A stretch of DNA of 11,813 nucleotides from Desulfurellales bacterium (lineage in GTDB: Bacteria > Campylobacterota_A > Desulfurellia > Desulfurellales > Hippeaceae), in contig JAMOPP010000090.1 of assembly GCA_027064405.1 (NCBI GenBank), forward strand, positions 1 through 11,813. Direction: 5' to 3'. The notes below the pieces were generated by a model, which was not told the origin of the DNA, searched no databases, and was given only the letters and a program-made list of their open reading frames with translations. This document shows positions 4,635 through 10,778 of the stretch, piece by piece. Each line of letters opens with the position of its first letter. The first letter of the stretch is position 1. The position numbers and the translations under genes are program-made.

Positions 4635-6734
4635 TTGATTAAGCATCTGTTTTATAAAGAGAATACGGACAAGATAATAGTTCAAGAGAACGACATCTTA
4701 AAATTTGATCAGACGGCAAAATGGCTTTTGACAGATATAGATAAACTTAAACTCAGTAAAACTATAAAACAAAAGTTTGTGTCAAAAAATATAGAAACCG
4801 TCCGTGACATCGTGTTTTTAAAGCCACTTCACATAAAAGACTATAAACTTCGTCAAATAATCGATTTGAAGGAAAATGAATATTGCGCCGTTAAGGGGAT
4901 AATCACTTCACTAAAGAAGGGGAAATTTAAATCCTTTACGGTTTATGACGGCAGTGCATATCTAAATTGTAATTTTTTTGGCAATTCATCTTATGTAAAT
5001 AGGCTTTTTTATTCTTTGAAGGTTGGCAGTGAAATTGTTTGCAAGGGGAAAACTTCAATTTTTAACAATAAAATACAGATGAATCATCCAATTCTTGAGC
5101 ATATCTCGGATTTTAAAGAGAGCTCTGAAATTGAATATCCCTCAATCTTGAATATGAGAAATAAAACCGTAATTAAAACTATTGAAAGCGCTTTTGATAT
5201 TCAACCTGAGGCGCCTTATGATTATTTGCCTTATACTATAATTGCAAAAAACAGGTTTATATTTTTAAACGAGTTGTTGGACAATCTTCATAAAGCAAAA
5301 GATTCCAAGGCGGTAGAGCGTAGGTTAAAATATGAAGAGGCATTTTTTATAATTTTAAGTTTGGCACTTGAAGAAAATGAAGTAAAAAAATATAAATCCA
5401 TACCTATACAAAGTGATAAAAATATTATTAATGATGTGGAGCGCCGTGTAGGATTTTCATTTACAAATGATCAGAGAAAAGCGTCAGAAACGATTTTGTA
5501 TGAAATAAATCAGGATAAGCCTATGCTTAAACTTTTACAGGGGGATGTCGGATGCGGCAAAACCGTTGTGGCATTAACGGCTTCACTTGCGGCGCTGAGA
5601 AATAACCTTCAGGTGGCAATAATGGCGCCTACTCAACAGCTCGCAGTGCAAATTTTTAAAGAGAGTAGAAAGGTATTGAGCAGCGAAAAATTTAATGTTG
5701 AGCTTTTAATAAGTTCAACAAAAAATAAGCAGGATATATACGACAAGCTGGAGAATAAGCATATAGACTGTATAGTCGGAACACATTCATTACTGCAGGA
5801 TAAAATTAAATTTCAAAACTTAGGATTTATAGTTATTGACGAACAGCATAGATTTGGTGTAGAGCAGAGAAAATTGTTATCACAAAAGGGTTTTTATCCC
5901 CATACTTTAATTATGAGTGCAACCCCCATACCGAGGACGCTTGCTACAATTTTATACTCAAAGACATCACTTACAACAATTAAGGAAAAGCCTGAAGGCA
6001 GATTAAAAATAAAAACTATGCATTTTGTGGAGAATAACAGAAAAAAAGCCTATGAGTTGGCAAGGCGGGAGATGGACAAAAAGCACCAGGTTTATATAGT
6101 GGCACCTTTAATTGAGGATTCTGAAAAGCAGGAAGAGACGCTTTCTGCTGTAAAAATTTATGATAGTTTAAGAAAAGGATATTTTAAAAATTATAAAATA
6201 GCCCTTTTGCACAGCAAAATAGACCCGAATGAAAAAAATAAAATAGTTAATGATTTTAGAAGTGCCAAAATAGACTGCATTATAAGCACAACCGTTATAG
6301 AAGTCGGAATAGATTCTCCAAGTGCAACAGTTATGATAGTGGAAAATGCTGAAAAATTCGGCTTATCTCAGCTTCACCAACTAAGAGGCAGAATAGGCAG
6401 AAGTAGTCTTCAATCATACGCCGTTTTTATAACCAAAAAAAATATATCAAGCATAGCTCAAGAAAGGATAAGTGCTCTGCTTACAACAGATGACGGATTT
6501 GAAATATCTGAAATTGATTATCGACTAAGGGGCTCAGGAGAAATACTTGGCACAAGACAGCATGGAAAGAACGATTTTAATTATATAAATATATTTGAAG
6601 ACGGGGAATTGATAGAAAAAGTAAAGAAAGATGTTGAGTATTTAATAGAGATTCAATATCCTATAAATGTCGGCTTAAAAAAGATTCTTGAATATCAGTG
6701 GCAAAAAAGAATTAATTATATAAATGTGGGGTGA
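4635..6734 (+). CDS. recG: ATP-dependent DNA helicase RecG (start uncertain)
   Basis: RecG remodels stalled replication forks and Holliday junctions. From the TTG at 4635 the protein has 699 residues: an N-terminal wedge/OB-fold region (about 55-160), then Walker A GDVGCGKT (303-310), motif Ia APTQQLA (331-337), DEQH box (402-405), SATPIPRTLA (428-437), and near the C-terminus TTVIEVGID, a QLHQLRGRIGR block and the RecG-type LRGSGEILGTRQHG. Unusual points: Cys for the common Ser in Walker A, Gln for Glu in motif Ia, and no GVGP-like helix-hairpin-helix signature before the wedge. TTG 4635 is the first conventional start but has only a poor ribosome site (GAAAG, 4 nt away). The frame is open and protein-like from 4581, so true translation may begin upstream at a rare codon such as ATA 4593 or ATT 4602. 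Only 6 nt separate it from the next gene. Confidence 0.9.
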   Translation: MIKHLFYKENTDKIIVQENDILKFDQTAKWLLTDIDKLKLSKTIKQKFVSKNIETVRDIVFLKPLHIKDYKLRQIIDLKENEYCAVKGIITSLKKGKFKSFTVYDGSAYLNCNFFGNSSYVNRLFYSLKVGSEIVCKGKTSIFNNKIQMNHPILEHISDFKESSEIEYPSILNMRNKTVIKTIESAFDIQPEAPYDYLPYTIIAKNRFIFLNELLDNLHKAKDSKAVERRLKYEEAFFIILSLALEENEVKKYKSIPIQSDKNIINDVERRVGFSFTNDQRKASETILYEINQDKPMLKLLQGDVGCGKTVVALTASLAALRNNLQVAIMAPTQQLAVQIFKESRKVLSSEKFNVELLISSTKNKQDIYDKLENKHIDCIVGTHSLLQDKIKFQNLGFIVIDEQHRFGVEQRKLLSQKGFYPHTLIMSATPIPRTLATILYSKTSLTTIKEKPEGRLKIKTMHFVENNRKKAYELARREMDKKHQVYIVAPLIEDSEKQEETLSAVKIYDSLRKGYFKNYKIALLHSKIDPNEKNKIVNDFRSAKIDCIISTTVIEVGIDSPSATVMIVENAEKFGLSQLHQLRGRIGRSSLQSYAVFITKKNISSIAQERISALLTTDDGFEISEIDYRLRGSGEILGTRQHGKNDFNYINIFEDGELIEKVKKDVEYLIEIQYPINVGLKKILEYQWQKRINYINVG

Positions 6735-6740
6735 AATACG

Positions 6741-7517
6741 ATGAAGGTTGCAGTAGGTCAGATGAATATTGTAGCAGGAGGCGTTGATGAGAATTACCAA
6801 AAGGGCTTATCTTTAATAAAAAAAGCAAAAGAGAAGGGTAGCAATCTTATCCTCCTTCCTGAGGTGTGGACAACCGGTTTTCTTTTTAAGCGGCTAAAAG
6901 AACTTTCTAAAACCACACCCTCAATTATTGAGAAATTGAAAAAAGAATCAAACGGATTAGTTATATGTGGCAGCTATGTTGTGAATAATCCCAATGACAG
7001 CTCAAAAGTTTTTAACAAGTTTTATGCGATTTATAACGGTGAAATAATATTTGAATATACAAAAACAATGCTTTTTGGCGTAACAGGTGAGGATAAATAT
7101 TTTTCAAGAGGCGATATAAATCAAAAAAACATTTTTTCATTTAATGGCATACCATTTGGTGTTAGTATATGTTACGAATTAAGATTTCCTGAATTTTTTA
7201 GAAGGGCAAGCTTTAACGGGGCACTCATTCATCTTCACCCTGCCATATGGCCTATGAGCAGACTCGAGCATTGGTTGACTCTGACAAGGGCAAGAGCAAT
7301 AGAAAATCAGGTATATTTTTTATGCTCAAACGGTGTTGGAATGAGCGGCAAATGGGAATTGGCAGGTAACTCAATAATATATGACCCATGGGGAGAAATG
7401 TTACAAAATGCAAACTCCAAAACAGATTTAAAATATATAGATATTGATTTTAATGTTATAGAAAAAGCAAGAAACAACCTGCCCAGTTTAAACGATTCTA
7501 TAGAATTCTTTAAGTAA
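6741..7517 (+). CDS. Carbon-nitrogen hydrolase (nitrilase superfamily, omega-amidase-like)
   Basis: A 258-residue cytoplasmic amidohydrolase. The Glu-Lys-Cys triad is intact: E41 in LLPEVWTTGF, K108 in EYTKTMLF, and C144 in VSICYELRFPEFFRR. The later block WLTLTRARAIENQVYFLCSNGVG is also standard for the superfamily. Length (about 260) and the TTGF and YELRFPE wording resemble the YafV/Nit2 omega-amidase branch, which hydrolyses alpha-ketoglutaramate or alpha-ketosuccinamate; that substrate is a guess from motif style. ATG 6741 is preceded by GTGGGGTGA overlapping the recG stop, 6 nt away, so the two genes are translationally close and co-transcribed, although no functional link between RecG and this enzyme is known. 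A weak terminator follows at 7526-7548. Confidence 0.88.
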   Translation: MKVAVGQMNIVAGGVDENYQKGLSLIKKAKEKGSNLILLPEVWTTGFLFKRLKELSKTTPSIIEKLKKESNGLVICGSYVVNNPNDSSKVFNKFYAIYNGEIIFEYTKTMLFGVTGEDKYFSRGDINQKNIFSFNGIPFGVSICYELRFPEFFRRASFNGALIHLHPAIWPMSRLEHWLTLTRARAIENQVYFLCSNGVGMSGKWELAGNSIIYDPWGEMLQNANSKTDLKYIDIDFNVIEKARNNLPSLNDSIEFFK

Positions 7518-7525
7518 AAATTTTT

Positions 7526-7548
7526 AAAGGCGCATCTTGCCTTTTATT
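7526..7548 (+). terminator. Short terminator hairpin after the amidohydrolase
   Basis: AAAGGC (7526-7531) pairs with GCCTTT (7539-7544) around a 7-nt loop, 8 nt after the stop, followed by TATTGT. On the minus strand the same hairpin is followed by AAAAATTTTT, so it may work in both directions. The short stem keeps confidence moderate. Confidence 0.45.
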
Positions 7549-7735
7549 GTAATCTCCCCTTTTTATCCCGTTTTCTATATCTTGTTGCTTTTGATTCTGT
7601 CAAGTTTTGATTCTTTAAGGTTTGCCGTTTTCTTTTTCATACTCTACTTCTCGTAGGGTCAACTATCATCCTCAAAACCTTCAGCTGTTCAACTGTTGGT
7701 TTTTTTGGTTTTAGGAATTTTATCCGAAGCTGTTA
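7544..7735 (-). pseudogene. Possible decayed minus-strand reading frame
   Basis: This part of the spacer is purine-rich on the minus strand, like coding strands elsewhere in the window. One minus-strand frame between stops at 7735 and 7544 holds 62 codons with a single internal TGA at 7639-7637. It reads protein-like text: PTVEQLKVLRMIVDPTRS before the stop and SKATRYRKRDKKG after it. The second part loosely resembles the N-terminus of DDE-type transposases of the RYRKASKKEK form, but this is from memory. There is no start codon or ribosome site. It is offered as a possible gene remnant; chance is not excluded. Confidence 0.22.
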
Positions 7736-7795
7736 GATTTTATTTAATATTTTTAACTAATTATGAGTTAATTTCTTTTATTGTTTATTTTTTGC

Positions 7796-7824
7796 TTGAC
7801 ATCTTAAAAATAATAATTTAATAT
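7796..7824 (+). promoter_or_regulatory. Sigma-70 promoter of the CoA-transferase gene
   Basis: TTGACA at 7796-7801 (perfect -35), 17-nt spacer, TAATAT at 7819-7824 (4 of 6 to the -10 consensus). Both this promoter and the one at 1790 sit in the context GCTTGACAT. The expected start near 7831 leaves a leader of about 140 nt. Confidence 0.68.
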
Positions 7825-7830
7825 TAGATA

Positions 7831-7971
7831 CAATTATGAATGGTGAGTTAGTGTGCACATTAGCGATTTAGCATAAGGTTAACGAAGGGTTAAATGTTTT
7901 TTAGTTCTTAAGTTTTGTGATTTGTATAAAAGAAAGTGGAAAATGTATTAAATTTTTTTTAGGAGGGTTTT
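7831..7971 (+). promoter_or_regulatory. Long 5' leader of the CoA-transferase mRNA
   Basis: About 140 nt between the predicted transcription start and the ATG. It contains TGTGCACA (7852-7859) within an imperfect 16-nt palindrome, a direct repeat GGTTAA at 7877-7882 and 7888-7893 with an 11-nt period, a tiny open frame ATG 7836 to TAG 7871 (11 codons, no ribosome site), and a second -10-like TATAAA at 7925-7930. It ends in AGGAGGG at 7961-7967, a near-perfect ribosome site. I recognise no known riboswitch fold. Confidence 0.4.
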
Positions 7972-9636
7972 ATGGAAGTTAAGAAATTAGTTGGAGCAAG
8001 AGAGGCGCTTAGTGTTGTTAAGGATAATGACACGGTTGCAATTTCAGGATTTAACCTATCGACAAGTCCTGAGTATCTAATTGAAGAATTGTTCGCAATG
8101 TACAAAGAAACAGGTCATCCAAATAACCTGTTTATTATCTCAGATACGCTTCCTGGTGTTCCTGACAGAGGAATAGATAAGGTATTTGCAGAGTTATATG
8201 AAGATAAAGATCAGAATTTCATCAGAGGAACATTGATGCCATTTATCGGATGGTCACCGGCTTTGATGAAAATGACTCTTGAAAATAGAATAGAGGTTTA
8301 TTCTTACGCAATCGGAACTACATCTTACTGGTTTAGGGAAGTTGCTTCAGGAAGACCTGGTCTAATAACAAAGGTCGGTCTTGGGACATTCTTGGATCCG
8401 AGAATTGACGGTGGAGCATCCAATGAACTTGGAAAAGAAAAGAAAACCTGCAAAGTTGAATTAATGGAGATAGATGGTGAAGAATGGCTAAGATATCAGG
8501 CACCGACACCTGATGTAACATTAGTTAGAGGAACGACTGCAGATATGGATGGAAATGTTTCTATGGAAGAAGAACCTTTCTATGGAACGGTTTTGAATAT
8601 GGCTCAGGCTGCTAAATCTCAGCCAAATCCTGGAACAACAATTGTTCAGGTTAAATATACGGCAAGAAAAGATACAATACCTACAAGGGATGTTGTGGTT
8701 CCTGCTCCTTTAATTGATTATATCGTAGTTTCTCCTGATGATGACAAATACCACAGACTTTCCGGAAGCTATATAACAGACCCGAGAATGTCCGGACAGG
8801 TTAAAACAGAGAAAACAAAAGAGCTTGAATCTCTATTACCTACACCTAAGAAGATTAGAGATAGAATTGCAGCCGGTAGAATTTTAATTGAGACAATGAG
8901 ATTGGCTGCAAAACTTAAAAAACCTCTATTCGGTAACTTGGGAATAGGTATTCCTGTTTATGTTTCTTGGCTTGCCGGTGAATTTGGATATAGTGATATG
9001 TTGGCACTTACAGTTGAGCCAGGCCCTGTTGGCGGAATTGCCTTAGTTGGAGGAGATTTCGGTGTTTCTATTTCCCCGAGTGCAATAATCCCAATGCCTG
9101 ATATGTTCACAAACTATGAGGGTGGAATTATTGACTTTGCATCACTTGGATTTATGGAAATAGATCCTAAAGGTAATGTTAACCCATCATACAGCCCTGT
9201 TAGAGTTTCCGGTCCTGGTGGATTCCCGGTTATTTCTGCAGGTTCTCCAAGAACATTCTTTGCCGGCGGATTTACAGCAGGTAAATTTGACATAGATGCA
9301 GACAACGGAAAACTTACTATTAATCAGGACGGAAATATACTTAAATTCAACGACGAAGTAGTTAAAATAGTATTTAGTGGACCTCAAGCTGCTAAATCAG
9401 GAAAAGAAATAATCTATGTTACAGAAAGAGCGGTATTCGGTCTTGATGAAGACGGTTTAATACTTCAAGAGGTTGCACCTGGTGTTGATGTTGATAAGGA
9501 CATACTTGCAAAGATGTCATTCAAACCTAAGGTAGCAAATAAATTGGAAGAAATGCCTGCATGCTTATTCTACAAAGATTTAGCACCTTTGAAAGAGTAT
9601 ACAGACAAGATATTGAGCGACGCCGGAATTCTTTAA
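7972..9636 (+). CDS. Family I CoA-transferase (propionate/acetate CoA-transferase type)
   Basis: A 554-residue fused alpha-beta CoA-transferase like Clostridium Pct and E. coli YdiF, which moves CoA between an acyl-CoA and acetate or another short acid through a glutamyl-CoA thioester. The N-terminal half has TVAISGF (21-27) and PEYLIEEL; the C-terminal half has NLGIGIPVY (322-330) and the active-site block LTVEPGPVGG, making E349 the catalytic glutamate. It is followed by YEGGIIDFASLG, DPKGNVN, GPGGF and YVTERAVFGL, closely parallel to Pct. The start is ATG 7972, 4 nt after AGGAGGG, so translation should be strong; a strong terminator follows. Likely roles are acetate activation with succinyl-CoA or propionyl-CoA, or acid exchange in fermentation. 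It is not of the AarC/Cat1 family. The nearby citrate synthase supports a link with acetyl-CoA entry to the citric acid cycle. The substrate is not determined. Confidence 0.9.
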   Translation: MEVKKLVGAREALSVVKDNDTVAISGFNLSTSPEYLIEELFAMYKETGHPNNLFIISDTLPGVPDRGIDKVFAELYEDKDQNFIRGTLMPFIGWSPALMKMTLENRIEVYSYAIGTTSYWFREVASGRPGLITKVGLGTFLDPRIDGGASNELGKEKKTCKVELMEIDGEEWLRYQAPTPDVTLVRGTTADMDGNVSMEEEPFYGTVLNMAQAAKSQPNPGTTIVQVKYTARKDTIPTRDVVVPAPLIDYIVVSPDDDKYHRLSGSYITDPRMSGQVKTEKTKELESLLPTPKKIRDRIAAGRILIETMRLAAKLKKPLFGNLGIGIPVYVSWLAGEFGYSDMLALTVEPGPVGGIALVGGDFGVSISPSAIIPMPDMFTNYEGGIIDFASLGFMEIDPKGNVNPSYSPVRVSGPGGFPVISAGSPRTFFAGGFTAGKFDIDADNGKLTINQDGNILKFNDEVVKIVFSGPQAAKSGKEIIYVTERAVFGLDEDGLILQEVAPGVDVDKDILAKMSFKPKVANKLEEMPACLFYKDLAPLKEYTDKILSDAGIL

Positions 9637-9645
9637 ACAAAATTA

Positions 9646-9682
9646 TGGCAGGGGGTTTATCCTCCTGCTTTTCTCTATTTTA
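9646..9682 (+). terminator. Rho-independent terminator of the CoA-transferase gene
   Basis: GCAGGGGG (9648-9655) pairs with CCTCCTGC (9661-9668), 8 bp with one G-U pair and a TTTAT loop, followed by TTTTCTCTATTTT. It lies 11 nt after the stop codon. Confidence 0.88.
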
Positions 9683-9787
9683 ACGAAATATCAATACAAA
9701 ATAGCGATAGTTTGCGCCCCTCGATACATAAAGACACAAACACCATTTTATTGTTGCTTTATTTCCGAATATAAATTATATTAATTT

Positions 9788-9810
9788 AATTAAAAAATTA
9801 GTTTTTAATT
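9788..9810 (-). terminator. AT-only inverted repeat downstream of the radical SAM gene
   Basis: AATTAAAAA (9788-9796) and TTTTTAATT (9802-9810) form a perfect 9-bp repeat with a 5-nt loop, 45 nt past the end of the minus-strand radical SAM gene. With no G-C pairs it would be a weak terminator; in DNA this AT-rich it could be chance. Confidence 0.28.
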
Positions 9811-9855
9811 TCCTGATATTTTTGTATTTAAGCTCAACTTATTATAGGATATCAT

Positions 9856-10713
9856 TCAAAAATCCTGTATAAATCCATCTATATTCTGCATTGTATCAAG
9901 TAAAGAAAGCACATAGTTGTATTCCTGAAAATTTAATTTACGGTTTATATTTTTGTAATTGAATGCTTTATATGCAGGAAAATATTGACTCATTAATGAT
10001 AAATGCACGCTTGGAATATTGTCGTCAATCCATTTTAAAACATTTTTTGTATTGTTTAAATATCCCGGTAAAATAAGGTGTCTTACAATAACGCCTTGTT
10101 CGGCGATGCCGTTTTTTATTTTAAGAAGACCCTTTGTGTTATACATTGCAAGAATAGCATTTGTTGCCACATCAAAATAATTTTCAATACCCGATAGCTG
10201 TTTTGCAAGGTTATTGTCAGAGTATTTTAAATCAGCGATATAAATGTCTATATAGTTTTTTAGATATTTTATGGTTTCTGATTTGTCGTATGAACTTGTA
10301 TTGTAAATTATTGGTATAGACAATCCTTTTGTTTTTGATATATCTATAGCTTCACATATCAAATGTGCAAAATGTGATGGTGTTACAAGATTGATGTTAT
10401 GTGCTTTTTTTTCTTGAAGTGACAGCATTATATCTGCAAGTTCGATTGGAGATATTTTCCTGTATGCGTTTTTTAGTTGACTGATTGGATAATTTTGACA
10501 ATAAACGCAGGACATATTGCATCCTGTAAAAAAAATTGCGCCACTGCCGTTTATGCCACTTATTGGAGGTTCTTCTCCGAAATGAAGGTTGTAGCTTGCA
10601 ATTTCAAGTTCGTTTTTGCATCTGCATAATCCCTGAAATTCTTCTCTTGTTATGCCACATTCTCTCGGGCAGAGTTTGCAACCTTCGCAAGCCATTTTCT
10701 GCAAGGTATTCAT
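9856..10713 (-). CDS. PflX-like radical SAM protein (COG1313 type)
   Basis: A 285-residue cytoplasmic radical SAM protein. The cluster motif C-x3-C-x2-C is at C65, C69, C72 in FFTGCNMSCVYCQNYPIS. An N-terminal cysteine-rich block C9, C12, C15, C19, C30, C32 (CEGCKLCPRECG then GLCRC) is typical of the PflX/COG1313 relatives of pyruvate formate-lyase activating enzyme and may bind a second metal centre. No glycyl-radical enzyme is seen in the window, so what it activates or modifies is unknown. Start: ATG at 10713-10711 (minus strand), alternative ATG six codons in; neither has a Shine-Dalgarno site, because the citrate synthase terminator ends 3 nt before the first ATG. It lies downstream of the citrate synthase gene on the same strand, so expression may depend on terminator read-through. 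Confidence 0.87.
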   Translation of the reverse strand: MNTLQKMACEGCKLCPRECGITREEFQGLCRCKNELEIASYNLHFGEEPPISGINGSGAIFFTGCNMSCVYCQNYPISQLKNAYRKISPIELADIMLSLQEKKAHNINLVTPSHFAHLICEAIDISKTKGLSIPIIYNTSSYDKSETIKYLKNYIDIYIADLKYSDNNLAKQLSGIENYFDVATNAILAMYNTKGLLKIKNGIAEQGVIVRHLILPGYLNNTKNVLKWIDDNIPSVHLSLMSQYFPAYKAFNYKNINRKLNFQEYNYVLSLLDTMQNIDGFIQDF

Positions 10714-10715
10714 AC

Positions 10716-10751
10716 TACAATAAAAAAGGGAGTCTTAAAAAAGACTCCCTT
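10716..10751 (-). terminator. Strong Rho-independent terminator of citrate synthase
   Basis: On the minus strand AAGGGAGTCTT and AAGACTCCCTT form a perfect 11-bp stem (10751-10741 with 10736-10726) with a 4-T loop, then TTTTTTATTG. The stop codon of citrate synthase lies 27 nt upstream. A 12-nt stretch, TTAAAAAAGACT on the plus strand, is repeated at 10735-10746 and 10750-10761, part of it inside the stem. Confidence 0.93.
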
Positions 10752-10778
10752 AAAAAAGACTTCAAAATAACAGGTTTA

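Noticed and set aside
3912..6734. A nitroreductase-RecG fusion protein by read-through of TAG 4578
   Set aside because: The frames match, but the nitroreductase ends at a normal family length and the stop has no sign of recoding; an upstream recG start is simpler.
7575..7640. A 21-residue minus-strand peptide gene
   Set aside because: It has a start codon and basic composition but no convincing ribosome site, and overlaps the longer broken frame.
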